The notes: a model not told the origin generated them from the sequence alone. Positions 31,212-42,590 are shown, counted from the first letter of the stretch. The stretch is DNA of 64,000 bases from Fructobacillus durionis (GCF_900112405.1 NZ_FOLI01000007.1:1-64000), one strand, 5' to 3'. A program made the numbers and translations.

Positions 31212-31614
31212 CGTCTGTTCTCCCTTGTTCAACCTGCTCGTAAATCCAATTCATCATCTGTTCCAAGCGTTCTTCTTGGCCGGATAAGTAAAGGTATCCC
31301 ACCATTGCTTCAACACCGGTTGAAATCCGGTATGCTACAACGTTGGTATTTTTGGCCTTCGTATAGGACTTGGCGTTGCGGCCACGCTTAAAATAGTGCA
31401 TCTCCGTCTCGGTCAAGTAGTCCTCATCCCGCATGATATCAAACAAGGCCGCGTGTGCCTTGGCTGAAACATAGTGCCGGGATTTCTTTTGAAGATCGTT
31501 AACCTTCGTCAAACCGGTGGCCACCAAATGTGTCCGCACCTTAATCTCATAAATTGCATCGCCAATGTAGGCAAGAGACAACCCATTCATTTGTTCGTAG
31601 TCGAGCTTTTCCAT
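31195..31614 (-). CDS. mrnC: Mini-ribonuclease III
   Basis: 139 aa RNase III catalytic domain without the double-stranded RNA-binding domain, which matures 23S rRNA ends. Seen: signature LAYIGDAIYEIKVRTHLVATG, the VSAKAHAALFD region and a second acidic motif STGVEAMVGYLYLSG. It lies before rlmB as in the cysS-mrnC-rlmB order, but cysS is not upstream here. Confidence 0.94.
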   Translation of the reverse strand: MEKLDYEQMNGLSLAYIGDAIYEIKVRTHLVATGLTKVNDLQKKSRHYVSAKAHAALFDIMRDEDYLTETEMHYFKRGRNAKSYTKAKNTNVVAYRISTGVEAMVGYLYLSGQEERLEQMMNWIYEQVEQGRTDDAKTR

Positions 31615-31809
31615 ATTTTCCTAACTAATAAAAGAATCCCTCGAGCAACTTCATTTTAATTCCATATTGGAATAATGCGTGAAAAGTCGCCCGCCATTTC
31701 CTTTAATTTGGCCAAAGAGGCCTTTTTTATACACTACTAAATTTAATGTCCCTATCAATCCGATAAAAAGAACCCATTCCTGGAAAAGTACACCAGTCAG
31801 GGCCTTTTT

Positions 31810-32262
31810 TTATTTCTTTGATTGGTGTTGGGCACGAATTCCATTGTACCAGCGCCAGGTCCACATCACCATGAAACCAAGTACAACGGATGCAATGACG
31901 TGCACCGCAATTTCACCCTGATTTTGTGGTGGCCAGAATAGCAAGGCTGCAATTAACAAAACTGCAGTTGCCATAAGGGCCTGCGTCCACTGTGTCCAGT
32001 TCGTAACCTGATATTGGTTATGAGGCACAGACTTAGGGAAGAGGCGGTACTGGATTTGTTCTCCGGCAGGGCTAAAGGCTAAGGCATAGTAAGTACAAAG
32101 GCCATAAGCAAACCAGTTTACTTCATACTCTGAATTACCAGACTTCACGCGCCAAACTAACAATGCCAAGATAATAATAACCGGCACAATGGCAATGAGC
32201 CAAAGCTGCTTTTTAGACAACTTCTTTACCCAATTCACCCATTCAATTGTTACTTTTGCCAT
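31810..32262 (-). CDS. Membrane protein of unknown function
   Basis: 150 aa; I do not recognise the family. Four hydrophobic segments are visible: about residues 21-41 (LWLIAIVPVIIILALLVW), 52-66, 94-110 (LMATAVLLIAALLFW) and 118-138 (IAVHVIASVVLGFMVMWTW). The C terminus is basic (RAQHQSKK). The start at 32262 has GGAGG 5 bases upstream. It lies after the rpoC terminator and before a gene-poor 190-bp stretch. Confidence 0.7.
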   Translation of the reverse strand: MAKVTIEWVNWVKKLSKKQLWLIAIVPVIIILALLVWRVKSGNSEYEVNWFAYGLCTYYALAFSPAGEQIQYRLFPKSVPHNQYQVTNWTQWTQALMATAVLLIAALLFWPPQNQGEIAVHVIASVVLGFMVMWTWRWYNGIRAQHQSKK

Positions 32263-32321
32263 AGTAACCTCCATTTATTCACTAAGACTAGTCTACCCCA
32301 TTTTAAGGGCTCACTCAATTA

Positions 32322-32370
32322 AAAAAGCCAGCTGACTAAGCTTCTTTCGCTTAGCCAACTGGCTTTTATT
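32322..32370 (-). terminator. Terminator of rpoBC
   Basis: Long stem AGCCAGTTGGCTAAGC / GCTTAGTCAGCTGGCT with a GAAAGAA loop and TTTTTT on the minus strand; T-rich on the other side too. Confidence 0.93.
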
Positions 32371-32377
32371 TAAGTCA

Positions 32378-35300
32378 TTAGTCTTCTTGGTCCATCTTTT
32401 GGGCCACGTCATCCAATGATTGGATGTCTTCTGCTGAATCTTCTGGCTTTGCAACCACTTCTCCAACAACTTCTGGCTTAATCTTACGGTATTCAGACAT
32501 ACCCGTTCCGGCAGGAATAATCTTACCAATGATAACATTTTCCTTAAGTCCGACCAATGGGTCGTTCTTTCCGCGGATAGCTGCATCCGTCAAGACACGA
32601 GTCGTCTCCTGGAATGAGGCGGCTGACAAGAATGAGTTTGTCTCCAAGGCAGCCTTCGTAATTCCAAGCAAGACAGGACGTGCTGTGGCAGGTACCTTAC
32701 CAGCAAAGAGTGCTGGTTCGTTAGCCCGCTTGAAGTCAGCGATGTCCAACAAAGTTCCTGGAAGCAAGTCAGTCTGACCTGGATCCATGACACGCACCTT
32801 ACGAAGCATCTGACGAATCATAACTTCGATGTGCTTGTCGGAAACTTCGATACCCTGCAAACGGTAAACCTTTTGGATTTCTGACAACATGTATGATTCA
32901 GTAGTCAAAGTATCCGTAACGGCAAGCAATTCCTTAGGATCAATAGGTCCTTCGTTAATCGCTTCACCACGCTTGATGGCATCACCTTCACCGAAACGCA
33001 TACGGGCTGTCAAAGGCAAAGTGTAAGTACGAGTATCCGTCTCACCTTCGATTGTGACATCCTTTGTACGTTCGGCAGGATTTTCTTCGATTGATGCAAT
33101 CTTACCCGTTACTTCAGAAATTTCAGCGCGTCCCTTAGGGATACGTGCTTCAACAATTTCCTGCACACGAGGCAAACCTTGCGTGATATCGTTTCCACCG
33201 GCAACTCCACCCGTGTGGAAGTTACGCATGGTCAACTGAGTACCTGGTTCACCGATTGACTGTGCGGCAACCGTACCAACGGCTTCCCCAACTTCAACCT
33301 CTTCACCAGTAGCCAAGTTACGACCGTAATCAAGAACAGAAACACCGTGTTCAGTCGTTGAAGTAAAGACAGAACGGATAGTAACTTCTTCGATACCGGC
33401 AGCAACAATCTTCTTGGCTGCGATTTCATCAATCATTTCGTTACGTGGCACAATCTTTTCACCAGTTTCTGGGTCAAAGACAGTCTTCATTGCGTAACGT
33501 CCAAGGATTCGGTCGTAAAGTGGTTCAACAACTGACTTACCGTCGGTGATGGCCGCAACCTTCACACCACGATCTGAACCGTTGTCGTATTCACGAACGA
33601 TAACATCCTGAGCAACATCAACCAAACGACGAGTCAAGTAACCTGAGTTGGCCGTCTTCAAGGCCGTATCAGACATTCCCTTACGGGCACCGTGGGTTGA
33701 GATAAACATTTCCATAACAGTCAAACCGTCACGGAAGTTTGATGTAACAGGCAATTCGATGATCTTTCCACCAGGTCCGGCCATCAAACCACGCATTCCA
33801 GCAAGCTGAACGAAGTTCGAAATGTTACCACGAGCTCCTGAATCCTGCATCATAAAGATTGGGTTTCGGAGGTCGAAAGTCTGAATCAATTCGTCTTGGA
33901 TAACATCCTTGGCCTTTGACCAGATCTCGATAACACGTTGGTAACGTTCGGCATCAGTAATCAAACCACGACGGAACTGCTTCGTAACCGTAGCAACATC
34001 CTTATGCGCGTTTTCCAAGATTTCTTGCTTGTTGTCCAATTCCGTAACATCGGTCATGGCAACCGTCAATCCAGACTTGGTTGAGATATCGTAACCAAGG
34101 TCCTTCATACGGTCCAAAAGCAATGAGGTTTCTGTAACCTTATAACGCTTGTAAACAGCGGCGATAATGTCGGCCAAGAATCCCTTCTTGAAAGGCTTGA
34201 TGATGGCTTTACCATCAAGGTAATCCTTGATGTCTTGTCCTGGTTCAAGGAAGAAGTCATCAGAGATGCTTTCAAAGTTTTCATCTGAAGGTTCGTTGAT
34301 GTATGGGAATTCAACTGGCAAGATTTCGTTGAAGAAGAGCTTACCAACTGACGTCACCATAATCTTTGAACGTTGTTCATCAGTGAATGGCTTTTCGGCT
34401 GGGAATGAAGAAGTTTGGATACCAACACGAGTGTGGTAGTGGACCAACTTGTTTTCAAAGGCCAAACGAGCTTCATCAACAGATGAGAAGATCATGCCTT
34501 CACCTTCGCGTCCGGCTTCTTCAGTGGTTAGGTAGTAGTTACCGATAACCATATCCTGAGAAGGCGTAACGATTGGCTTTCCATCCTTAGGAGCCAAGAT
34601 GTGTCCTGCGGCCAACATAAGCAAACGGGCTTCTGCCTGTGCTTCATCTGACAAAGGAACGTGAATGGCCATCTGGTCACCATCGAAATCGGCGTTATAA
34701 GCTTCACAGATCAATGGGTGCAGACGCATGGCCTTACCTGAAACCAAGATTGGTTCAAAGGCCTGAATTCCAAGACGGTGCAAGGTAGGTGCTCGGTTCA
34801 AAAGAACTGGGTGTTCCTTGATCACGTCTTCCAAAACATCCATTACGTCTTCGTCAGCCTTATCAATCTTACGCTTAGCAGACTTAATGTTGCCGGCAAG
34901 ACCACGGGCCGTCAATTCCTTCATGATGAATGGACGGAACAATTCGATTGCCATTGGACGTGGCAATCCCATTTGGTTCATCTTCAAGAATGGACCAACA
35001 TCGATAACGGAACGACCAGAGTAGTCGACACGCTTACCAAGCAAGTTTTGACGGAAACGTCCTTGCTTACCCTTCAACATGTGTGAAAGGGACTTCAATG
35101 GACGGTTACCAGGACCGGCAACAGGACGGCCACGACGACCGTTATCCATCAAAGCATCGACGGCTTCTTGGAGCATTCGCTTTTCGTTTTGAACGATGAT
35201 ACCAGGAGCGTGCAAGTCGAACAAACGCTTCAAACGGTTGTTACGGTTAATTACACGACGGTACAAGTCGTTCAAATCAGAAGTGGCAAAACGGCCACCT

Positions 35301-36037
35301 TCCAATTGGACCATTGGACGCAAGTCAGGTGGGATAACAGGAATAACATCCATTACCATCCACTCTGGCTTGTTGTCTGATTGCAAGAAGGCCTCAATGA
35401 TATCCAAACGGCGAACCGCACGGACACGCTTTTGACCAGTTGCTTCTTGCAATTCAGCCTTCAAGGCAGCGCCTTCACCAGCCAAGTCAACGTCAGCCAA
35501 CAATTCCTTGATGGCTTCGGCTCCCATTCCTGCCTTAAAGTTTGCCCCGTATTCCTTCTTCAAGTCGCGGTATTCGCGTTCTGTCAAAAGGCGCTTCTTT
35601 TCAACAGGGGCATCACCTGGGTCAACCACAACGTAAGAAGCAAAGTAAATTACTTCTTCCAATGAACGTGGTGACATGTCCAAGACCAATCCCATACGTG
35701 ATGGAATTCCCTTGAAGTACCAGATGTGGGTAACGGGTGCAGCCAACTCAATGTGACCCATCCGTTCACGGCGGACCTTAGCTGAAGTGACTTCAACACC
35801 ACAGCGGTCACAAACGATTCCCTTATAACGGATTCGCTTGTACTTTCCACAGGCACACTCGTAATCCTTGGTAGGACCAAAGATACGTTCATCAAACAAG
35901 CCGTCTTTTTCTGGCTTGAGTGTTCGATAGTTAATCGTTTCTGGCTTCTTAACCTCACCATGAGACCAGTCATGGATTTGATCAGGAGAAGCAAGACCGA
36001 TTTGCATAGATTCGAACTTGTTAACATCGATTGCCAT
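32378..36037 (-). CDS. rpoC: RNA polymerase beta' subunit
   Basis: 1219 aa. The catalytic Mg-binding motif [10 protein letters not shown] is at 448-457; the N-terminal zinc site is intact (Cys61, 63, 76, 79). The second zinc site, four Cys in most bacteria, is lost: the DCGTD position reads DNGSD (Asn819), and the CxxxxxxCxxC motif reads S-x6-S-x2-D (Ser893, Ser900, Asp903) in [23 protein letters not shown]. Other parts such as [21 protein letters not shown] are well kept. It is 22 bp after rpoB and ends at a strong terminator. Confidence 0.98.
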   Translation of the reverse strand: MAIDVNKFESMQIGLASPDQIHDWSHGEVKKPETINYRTLKPEKDGLFDERIFGPTKDYECACGKYKRIRYKGIVCDRCGVEVTSAKVRRERMGHIELAAPVTHIWYFKGIPSRMGLVLDMSPRSLEEVIYFASYVVVDPGDAPVEKKRLLTEREYRDLKKEYGANFKAGMGAEAIKELLADVDLAGEGAALKAELQEATGQKRVRAVRRLDIIEAFLQSDNKPEWMVMDVIPVIPPDLRPMVQLEGGRFATSDLNDLYRRVINRNNRLKRLFDLHAPGIIVQNEKRMLQEAVDALMDNGRRGRPVAGPGNRPLKSLSHMLKGKQGRFRQNLLGKRVDYSGRSVIDVGPFLKMNQMGLPRPMAIELFRPFIMKELTARGLAGNIKSAKRKIDKADEDVMDVLEDVIKEHPVLLNRAPTLHRLGIQAFEPILVSGKAMRLHPLICEAYNADFDGDQMAIHVPLSDEAQAEARLLMLAAGHILAPKDGKPIVTPSQDMVIGNYYLTTEEAGREGEGMIFSSVDEARLAFENKLVHYHTRVGIQTSSFPAEKPFTDEQRSKIMVTSVGKLFFNEILPVEFPYINEPSDENFESISDDFFLEPGQDIKDYLDGKAIIKPFKKGFLADIIAAVYKRYKVTETSLLLDRMKDLGYDISTKSGLTVAMTDVTELDNKQEILENAHKDVATVTKQFRRGLITDAERYQRVIEIWSKAKDVIQDELIQTFDLRNPIFMMQDSGARGNISNFVQLAGMRGLMAGPGGKIIELPVTSNFRDGLTVMEMFISTHGARKGMSDTALKTANSGYLTRRLVDVAQDVIVREYDNGSDRGVKVAAITDGKSVVEPLYDRILGRYAMKTVFDPETGEKIVPRNEMIDEIAAKKIVAAGIEEVTIRSVFTSTTEHGVSVLDYGRNLATGEEVEVGEAVGTVAAQSIGEPGTQLTMRNFHTGGVAGGNDITQGLPRVQEIVEARIPKGRAEISEVTGKIASIEENPAERTKDVTIEGETDTRTYTLPLTARMRFGEGDAIKRGEAINEGPIDPKELLAVTDTLTTESYMLSEIQKVYRLQGIEVSDKHIEVMIRQMLRKVRVMDPGQTDLLPGTLLDIADFKRANEPALFAGKVPATARPVLLGITKAALETNSFLSAASFQETTRVLTDAAIRGKNDPLVGLKENVIIGKIIPAGTGMSEYRKIKPEVVGEVVAKPEDSAEDIQSLDDVAQKMDQED

Positions 36038-36059
36038 CTATTCGGTCACCTTTCTTAAA

Positions 36060-39000
36060 TTATTGTTCTTCGTCAGTAAAGGTGCTTTGTTCTTGGGTCT
36101 CTTTTTGACCATCTACCTTATCAAAGGCAACCTTAACTTCTTCATCATCACGGTTCAACAAGTCAGGGTTGGTACGAGCCAACTTTTCCAAAGCGTCAAC
36201 AGGCAAGACAGAGTCGTCTTCGTCCATTTGCTTCAATTGAACTGCTTCACCTTCTTGGTTCAAGACACGCATGTCCAAACCGAGGGCTTGCAATTCCTTG
36301 ACCAAAACTCGGAATGATTCAGGCACACCTGGCTTAGGAATGGCTTCACCCTTGATGATTGATTCGTAAACCTTAACACGACCTGCAACGTCATCTGACT
36401 TGTAAGTCAAGATTTCTTGCAAGGTGTAGGCAGCACCATAGGCTTCCAAAGCCCAAACTTCCATTTCTCCGAAACGCTGTCCACCGAACTGGGCTTTTCC
36501 ACCAAGTGGCTGTTGCGTAACAAGAGAGTAAGGACCGATTGAACGGGCGTGAATCTTGTCGTCGACCATGTGGGCCAACTTCAAGTAGTGCATAACACCA
36601 ACAGCAACACGCTTATCGAAGGCTTCACCAGTTTGTCCATCATAGACAACTGTCTTACCATCGGCTGGCAAACCAGCTTCGGCCAAAGTCTCTTCGATTT
36701 CATCATCAGTAGCACCATCGAAGACAGGGGAGGCAACGTGGATACCAAGCTTCTTAGCAGCGTATCCCAAGTGCAATTCCAAAACCTGTCCGATGTTCAT
36801 ACGAGATGGCACACCCATGGGTGACAAACAGATGTCAATTGGTGTTCCGTCTGGCAAGTATGGCATGTCTTCTTCGGGAACAACGACTGAAACAGTACCC
36901 TTGTTTCCGTGACGACCGGCCATCTTGTCACCGACTTGAATCTTACGCTTCTGAGCAATGTAAACACGAACCATCTGGTTAACACCAGGTGAAAGTTCGT
37001 CACCGTTTTCAGGAGTGAAGACGCGAACGGATTGAACAACTCCACCACCACCGTGTGGCACCTTCAATGAAGTATCGCGAACTTCACGAGCCTTTTCACC
37101 GAAGATTGCGTGCAAAAGTCGTTCTTCAGCTGACAAATCAGTCACACCCTTAGGGGTAACCTTACCAACTAGGATGTCGCCATCCTTAACTTCGGCACCA
37201 ACACGGATGATTCCGTTTTCGTCCAAATCACGCAACTGTTCTTCACCAGTGTTAGGAATTTCGCGTGTGATTTCTTCAGGGCCAAGTTTTGTATCACGAG
37301 CCTCTGAATCGTATTCTTCGATGTGAATTGATGTATAAACATCTTCACGGACCAAACGTTCGTTCAAAACGATGGCATCTTCGAAGTTGTAACCGTGCCA
37401 AGTCATGAAGGCGATGACAGGGTTTTGTCCAAGGGCTAATTCACCCTTTTCCATTGATGGTCCATCGGCCAAGATTTGGTCATCATCAATCTTTTCACCA
37501 ACTTTGACGATTGGCTTTTGGTTATAGTTCTTACCACCGTTTGAACGGCGGAACTTCATCAATTCGTAAGTATCTAATTGACCGTCTTCGCGACGAACAC
37601 GAATCTGCTTAGCATCAACGTATTCAACTTCACCAGCGGCCGTTGAAATCAAAGCAGCACCAGAATCGTGGGCAGCCTTGTATTCAACACCAGTACCAAC
37701 AAGTGGCGCATGTGGGTCGAGCAAAGGCACGGCCTGCTTCTGCATGTTGGCACCCATCAAAGCACGGTTTGAATCATCGTTTTCCAAGAAAGGAATAGCT
37801 GATGTTCCAATTGAAACAACCTGCTTTGGGGAAACATCGACGTAGTCAATCTTTTCGATTGGCGTTTCGATGTTTTCTTCACCGTAACGGGCCATGGCTG
37901 TTTGATGAACGAATGAACCGTCATCTTCCAACTCCGTGTTGGCCTGGGCAACGATGTAGTTATCTTCTTCATCGGCAGTTAGGTAATCAATCTTGTCGGT
38001 AACCTTGTGAGTACCCCAATCAACACGACGGTATGGTGTTTCGATGAAACCGTACTTGTTGATACGACCGTAAGTGGCCAAGGAGTTAATCAAACCGATG
38101 TTAGGACCTTCGGGCGTTTCGATAGGGTCAATACGGCCGTAGTGGGTGTAGTGAACATCTCGAACTTCAACACCGGCACGGTCACGAGTCAAACCACCAG
38201 GACCCAAGGCTGACAAACGACGCTTGTGGTTCATTTCGCCAAGTGGGTTGGTCTGATCCATGAACTGTGACAACTGTGATGAACCGAAGAATTCCTTAAT
38301 TGACGCAACAACCGGACGGATGTTGATCAATTGTTGTGGTGTAACCGTTGCGGCGTCTTGGATAGACATGCGTTCGCGAACGACACGTTCCATACGAGTC
38401 AAACCAATACGGAATTGGTTTTGCAACAATTCACCAACAGAACGGATACGACGGTTACCCAAGTGATCGATGTCATCAACTTGGCCAACGCCTTCTTGCA
38501 AGTTCAAGAAGTAGTTCATACCAGCGATGATATCAGCTGGGCGAACGTTGTGTTCGTTTTCAGGCAAGTGACCGTTACCAATTAATAGCAAAGTCTTGTC
38601 TGGGTTTTCAGGTGATTCAATCTTAATCTTTTGCAATACAACAGGGTCTTGCAAGACAGCATCACCAGATGGTGTATAAGTAACCGTCTTGAAGTCAGGG
38701 TTGTCCAAGAATGGTGCCAACTTAGCCATCACAGCCTTGTCCACAACCGTTCCCTTTTCCGCAATGATTTCACCAGATTCAGGGTCAGCCAAAGTTTCGG
38801 CCAAAGTCTGGTTCAACAAACGGTTCTTCAATGACAACTTCTTGTTGATCTTGTAACGACCAACAGGAGCCAAATCGTAACGTTTTGGATCGAAGAAACG
38901 AGCAACCAAAAGGGCACGAGATGAGTCGGCCGTCTTAGGTTCGCCTGGACGCAAACGTTCGTAGATGTCCTTCAATGATTCTTCAACACGTGAATCGGAC

Positions 39001-39689
39001 ATGTTCTTGTGAACATCCTTTTCCAAAGTCATGTTCAAGGCATCGTAGCCATCAGAGAAGATGTCGATGATGTCAGAATCTGATCCGAACCCAAGGGCAC
39101 GTACCAGTTCCGTCATCAACAACTTACGTGTACGGTCAATACGAACGTTAGCGATACCCTTGGCATCTGTTTCGTATTCCAACCATGCACCACGGTTAGG
39201 GATAACCGTTGTACCAAAGTGTGGACGACCGTTCTTATCAGCTTCCTGGTTGTAGTAAATACCAGGTGAGCGGACAAGCTGAGAAACGATAACTCGTTCG
39301 GCACCGTTAATAATGAAAGTACCTTGCTTTGTCATCAATGGGAAATCACCAAAGAAGACGTCTTGTGACTTAATTTCGCCAGTTTCCTTGTTAGTCAAGC
39401 GAAGAGTCACGTGCAAAGGTGCTGAGTAGTTCGCATCGTGCTCGCGAGCTTCGTCCATAGTGTACTTTGGCTCCATCAACTGGTAGTCAACGTACTCCAA
39501 AGACAAGTTACCCTGGAAGTCCTCGATTGGCATGATGTCGTTAAACATCTCCTTGATTCCTTCATCAAGGAACCACTGGTAAGATGCCGTTTGCACTTCG
39601 ATCAAGTTCGGAAGATCAAGAACTTCTTTGATCTTTGAATATGAACGACGAGTACGGTATTTACCATATTTTACTAAATGTCCTGCCAC
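36060..39689 (-). CDS. rpoB: RNA polymerase beta subunit
   Basis: 1209 aa. Seen: [28 protein letters not shown] at the N terminus; the rifampicin-pocket region [32 protein letters not shown] (wild-type pattern); [10 protein letters not shown]; and [28 protein letters not shown] near the C terminus. A GTG start at 39689 is preferred because GAGG lies 6 bases upstream and the product starts MAGHLVKYG like relatives; the earlier GTG at 39698 has no room for a site. It is transcribed with rpoC from a promoter about 200 bp upstream. Confidence 0.98.
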   Translation of the reverse strand: MAGHLVKYGKYRTRRSYSKIKEVLDLPNLIEVQTASYQWFLDEGIKEMFNDIMPIEDFQGNLSLEYVDYQLMEPKYTMDEAREHDANYSAPLHVTLRLTNKETGEIKSQDVFFGDFPLMTKQGTFIINGAERVIVSQLVRSPGIYYNQEADKNGRPHFGTTVIPNRGAWLEYETDAKGIANVRIDRTRKLLMTELVRALGFGSDSDIIDIFSDGYDALNMTLEKDVHKNMSDSRVEESLKDIYERLRPGEPKTADSSRALLVARFFDPKRYDLAPVGRYKINKKLSLKNRLLNQTLAETLADPESGEIIAEKGTVVDKAVMAKLAPFLDNPDFKTVTYTPSGDAVLQDPVVLQKIKIESPENPDKTLLLIGNGHLPENEHNVRPADIIAGMNYFLNLQEGVGQVDDIDHLGNRRIRSVGELLQNQFRIGLTRMERVVRERMSIQDAATVTPQQLINIRPVVASIKEFFGSSQLSQFMDQTNPLGEMNHKRRLSALGPGGLTRDRAGVEVRDVHYTHYGRIDPIETPEGPNIGLINSLATYGRINKYGFIETPYRRVDWGTHKVTDKIDYLTADEEDNYIVAQANTELEDDGSFVHQTAMARYGEENIETPIEKIDYVDVSPKQVVSIGTSAIPFLENDDSNRALMGANMQKQAVPLLDPHAPLVGTGVEYKAAHDSGAALISTAAGEVEYVDAKQIRVRREDGQLDTYELMKFRRSNGGKNYNQKPIVKVGEKIDDDQILADGPSMEKGELALGQNPVIAFMTWHGYNFEDAIVLNERLVREDVYTSIHIEEYDSEARDTKLGPEEITREIPNTGEEQLRDLDENGIIRVGAEVKDGDILVGKVTPKGVTDLSAEERLLHAIFGEKAREVRDTSLKVPHGGGGVVQSVRVFTPENGDELSPGVNQMVRVYIAQKRKIQVGDKMAGRHGNKGTVSVVVPEEDMPYLPDGTPIDICLSPMGVPSRMNIGQVLELHLGYAAKKLGIHVASPVFDGATDDEIEETLAEAGLPADGKTVVYDGQTGEAFDKRVAVGVMHYLKLAHMVDDKIHARSIGPYSLVTQQPLGGKAQFGGQRFGEMEVWALEAYGAAYTLQEILTYKSDDVAGRVKVYESIIKGEAIPKPGVPESFRVLVKELQALGLDMRVLNQEGEAVQLKQMDEDDSVLPVDALEKLARTNPDLLNRDDEEVKVAFDKVDGQKETQEQSTFTDEEQ

Positions 39690-39787
39690 ACTTATCACCT
39701 CATCTAAAATTCACTGTTCATGCAAAATAAATATTACAATTTCATAAAAATTTAGCAAAAAAGTCCTTATTTTAGCGCCGTAAGGCA

Positions 39788-39830
39788 CAAAAAAAGCAAG
39801 TCTCGCGCCTTAAAAAGTCGCGGACCTTGC
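39788..39830 (-). terminator. Attenuator-like terminator in the rpoB leader
   Basis: On the minus strand GCAAGGTCCGCG pairs with CGCGAGACTTGC around an 11-nt loop, followed by TTTTTTT. It lies about 70-110 nt after the predicted start and about 100 nt before rpoB, so it must be overridden for rpoBC expression. Part of the leader 39690-39899, which holds no gene. Confidence 0.8.
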
Positions 39831-39899
39831 CTGCTATAAGGGCTCTGATGGACAATAGATCACCAGTCGCCATATTTATTTACAGTGTTACTGAATACT

Positions 39900-39927
39900 A
39901 TTATACGGGTTTTGAGCGGAAAAACAA
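39900..39927 (-). promoter_or_regulatory. rpoBC promoter
   Basis: Consensus -10 TATAAT (39905-39900) with TTGTTT (39927-39922) 16 bp upstream on the minus strand. Confidence 0.75.
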
Positions 39928-39976
39928 GGGTGGTACTTGACAAAAATTCAGAAAACTGCTTTAGCTGATTCAATTT

Positions 39977-40002
39977 AAAAAGTCGAGCAAGCGCGCGACT
40001 TT
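39977..40002 (-). terminator. Terminator of the TauE-family gene
   Basis: AAAGTCGCGCGCTTGCTCGACTTT with TTT tail on the minus strand, 27 bp after the stop. Confidence 0.78.
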
Positions 40003-40028
40003 GACAGAAAAGATTGATTTATTCAAAA

Positions 40029-40772
40029 TTAGCAATAGGCCTGGTAAAAGAGCACCACGGACAAAAGCAAGGCAAAGATGCCGACATAAGTCTTAATTTT
40101 GTCTTGCGGTACGTGACGAACCACAATGGGTCCCAGAAAACCGCCGGCAAAGAGGCCAATCATCAAGACTGGCACCACCGTCCACTTCACCGGTAGCGAG
40201 AAGCAGAACATCCCCGCCGCAATCAGGTTGTTGATGAAGGTGGCGAAGTTTCGAATGGCGTTGTAGGTGGCGTACTTCTCGTTCAGCGCACGAGAAAGGA
40301 CGGCAATCATCAGCAAACCCGATCCAGCGCCAAAGTAGCCAATGTAGCCTCCAACTAGGAAGATACTAATCCAAGACACAACCTTGACCCACTGCTTTGT
40401 AGGCTGATTACTCCCCTGCTTCTTGGGCATCAAAATCAGAACAGCCGCTAATAAAATGAAGAAAGGCACGACTTTTTTAAAGTTCGAATCCGAACTGTGA
40501 ATGAGTAGCAAAGCGCCTACTACACCAGCAGTTGCATTAATGACCGTAATCAGTAATGTTTGTTTCCAGTGGTTCTTCAGTTCCTTTAAGGAAGACAGAA
40601 GCGTTCCCACCCCCGAGGCCATCTGTGAAATCGTAATGGTCGCATTGGCGGAAACTGGCGGAATTCCAAGCGACAGCAAGACTGGATAAAGGGTCAGCGC
40701 GGCCATCCCCACAATGCCGTTCAAAACACCGGCAATCAAAGCCATTGCAATCAGATATAAAACGGAAGCCAT
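40029..40772 (-). CDS. TauE/SafE-family membrane transporter
   Basis: 247 aa with about eight hydrophobic segments in two similar halves. The N-terminal MALIAGVLNGIVGMAALTLYPVLLSLGIPPVSANAT and the second-half VGGYIGYFGAGSGLLMIAVLS carry the paired Gly-rich motifs of the TauE/SafE (DUF81) family. Members are proposed exporters of sulfite or organosulfonates; the substrate here is unknown. It stands alone between rpoB and the divergent Bce-type genes. Confidence 0.85.
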   Translation of the reverse strand: MASVLYLIAMALIAGVLNGIVGMAALTLYPVLLSLGIPPVSANATITISQMASGVGTLLSSLKELKNHWKQTLLITVINATAGVVGALLLIHSSDSNFKKVVPFFILLAAVLILMPKKQGSNQPTKQWVKVVSWISIFLVGGYIGYFGAGSGLLMIAVLSRALNEKYATYNAIRNFATFINNLIAAGMFCFSLPVKWTVVPVLMIGLFAGGFLGPIVVRHVPQDKIKTYVGIFALLLSVVLFYQAYC

Positions 40773-40836
40773 TAGCTCTCCTCCTAACAGAAAAGAATAG
40801 TTCTAATTAACAACTTCAGTATAGCACTGCTACACA

Positions 40837-40855
40837 CGAACAACGCCGCTGTTCG
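40837..40855. promoter_or_regulatory. Inverted repeat upstream of the response-regulator gene
   Basis: CGAACA-N7-TGTTCG, 60 bp before the response-regulator start, with a TAATAT -10-like box just downstream and no clear -35. Operator-like; it differs from the Bce-type operator at 42577. Confidence 0.5.
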
Positions 40856-40914
40856 TCGCTATGTTAATATAAAGTCAACCAAATCAATTTGTAGAAAGAA
40901 AGACAGACATCCCC

Positions 40915-41598
40915 ATGACCGCACACATTTTTATCGTGGAAGACAATCAAGAAATCGTGGACCTTTTGGAAAAGGGCCTTGCTGGCTGGGGCTTTACTGT
41001 CTCTTCCTGCCAGGACTTTCATGAAGTGGACCAAGAGGTCTTGGCAGCTAAGCCAAACCTGGTCTTGATGGATGTGAACCTGCCCTTCTTTAATGGCTTT
41101 TACTGGACACAGGCGATTCGCAAGCAGTCGCAACTGCCCATCATCTTCCTTTCTTCCCGCGCGGAAGACGCGGATCAGATTATGGCCATGAACCTGGGTG
41201 CCGATGATTACATGACCAAGCCCTTTAACTTGGACCTGCTGATTGTCAAAATTCAGGCTCTCTTGCGACGGACAGAAAGTGCTGCTGAATCCACGTCAAC
41301 GGCCGTGAGGGACTTTGCCGGATTCGAACTGAACATCCTGGATAATAGCTTGAGCAAGGATGGCCAGGTCGTTTCCTTGAGTAAGAACGAAACCAAGCTT
41401 CTTTATCCCCTTTTTGAAAAACCGGGTCAGGTTGTTTCCAAAGAAGATATCATGGAGGCTCTCTGGGACGACGAACTCTTCGTTGACCGCAACACCTTGT
41501 CCGTAATGGTCAACCGAATTCGGACAAAGACGAAGAAGATTGGCTTTGATATGGTCTTACAAACGGCCAAAGGAAAGGGACTGATGCTTCATGATTAA
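40915..41598 (+). CDS. OmpR-type response regulator, BceR-like
   Basis: 227 aa. The receiver domain has acidic pocket VEDN (9-11), phospho-acceptor Asp53 (LVLMDVNLPFFNG), and Lys102 (YMTKPF). A winged-helix DNA-binding domain follows (about 130-227; LSKNETKLLYPLFEKPGQVVSKEDIMEALWDDELFVDRNTLSVMVNRIRTK). In Bce systems this regulator is phosphorylated by a small sensor kinase and activates the adjacent ABC genes. It overlaps the kinase gene by 8 bp. The ribosome site is weak (AAAG-rich). Confidence 0.9.
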   Translation: MTAHIFIVEDNQEIVDLLEKGLAGWGFTVSSCQDFHEVDQEVLAAKPNLVLMDVNLPFFNGFYWTQAIRKQSQLPIIFLSSRAEDADQIMAMNLGADDYMTKPFNLDLLIVKIQALLRRTESAAESTSTAVRDFAGFELNILDNSLSKDGQVVSLSKNETKLLYPLFEKPGQVVSKEDIMEALWDDELFVDRNTLSVMVNRIRTKTKKIGFDMVLQTAKGKGLMLHD

Positions 41599-42574
41599 AA
41601 GTTGTCTTACCTTTCTGAAGGATTACTGGCTGCTCTACTTCTTATATGCCTGCACGATTCTCTTCTTAGCTTGGTCCACCCTGCTGCGTTCGGCCAATGC
41701 TGCTATCTTTTCAGATGTTTTCTGGCCGTTTACCTATTTGCTCCTGATTATGACGGCCATCTTAGCCATCAAATGGCGGCGCAAGCGCCTGGCTGTTCGT
41801 AAGCTGCTAAAAGACCCAGACTTATCCACAGTGGAAGAGCACTTAGGGAGCAGTAGCCAGGAAAAGGCACTGCAAGAACTACTGGAACAGGTTCTCTCAC
41901 AGAAAACCAACCTCGTCGAAGAAAAGGAACGGGAGAGCCAAAAGCTCAAGGATTACTACGCCCTCTGGGCCCACCAAATCAAAGTTCCCCTCTCCGTCTT
42001 GGACTTGATGAACCAAACCGGCACGGTGGACCAGGCGCAAACCAAGGAACAACTTTTCTTGATTAATCAGTATCTTGAGATGCTCCTTTCCTTTATCCGT
42101 CTGCAGAACTTTAACGGTGACTTAAACCTGAAAAAGGCCTCTGCCCGCTCACTTGTCATGCAAGTGTTAAAACAGTACAAGTTCTTCTTTATCCAAAAGG
42201 ACCTGTCGCTCAAAGTTTCCGAGGGCGACTTTACCCTGATGACCGACAGCAAGTGGCTACGCTTTGCCCTTGAACAGATTATCTATAACGCCATTAAGTA
42301 TACGAAAGAGGGCTCGATTCAAGTTTCCTGCACGGATGATCAAAAGATTATCATTCAGGATTCCGGGATTGGGATTGATGCAGCCGACCTTCCCCAGGTC
42401 TTTAATCAGGGCTATACCGGCTTTAACGGTCGTGTCCAAGATAACGCCTCTGGTCTGGGTCTCTACCTAGTCAAAGAGATTCTAGACAAACTAGGCCACA
42501 AAGTCTCGATTGAATCGACGATTGGGGTCGGTACAACGGTGACCATCGACTGCTCCCAGCAGACTTTATCCTAA
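41591..42574 (+). CDS. Intramembrane-sensing histidine kinase, BceS-like
   Basis: 327 aa. Two N-terminal membrane helices (about 13-30 and 42-60) are joined by a very short outside loop, the mark of kinases that sense through a partner ABC transporter rather than directly. The DHp domain carries His128 in LWAHQIKVPLS, and the ATPase domain has NAIKYT (N box), DSGIGI (G1) and ASGLGLYLV (G2). It is expected to form a complex with the permease encoded downstream. Confidence 0.9.
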   Translation: MIKSCLTFLKDYWLLYFLYACTILFLAWSTLLRSANAAIFSDVFWPFTYLLLIMTAILAIKWRRKRLAVRKLLKDPDLSTVEEHLGSSSQEKALQELLEQVLSQKTNLVEEKERESQKLKDYYALWAHQIKVPLSVLDLMNQTGTVDQAQTKEQLFLINQYLEMLLSFIRLQNFNGDLNLKKASARSLVMQVLKQYKFFFIQKDLSLKVSEGDFTLMTDSKWLRFALEQIIYNAIKYTKEGSIQVSCTDDQKIIIQDSGIGIDAADLPQVFNQGYTGFNGRVQDNASGLGLYLVKEILDKLGHKVSIESTIGVGTTVTIDCSQQTLS

Positions 42575-42576
42575 TC

Positions 42577-42590
42577 TTACAAGACTGTAA
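42577..42590 (+). promoter_or_regulatory. BceR-type operator upstream of the ABC genes
   Basis: TTACA-AGAC-TGTAA exactly fits the TnACA-N4-TGTAA inverted repeat that BceR-like regulators recognise in Bacillus. It lies 2 bp after the kinase stop and about 80 bp before the ATPase start. A further TGTAAG half-site is at about 42606. Confidence 0.75.

Noticed and set aside
36549-36824. Many frames of 60-130 residues opposite rpoB, rpoC, rplA, dnaX and the atp genes
   Set aside because: Antisense shadows of highly constrained genes without start signals.
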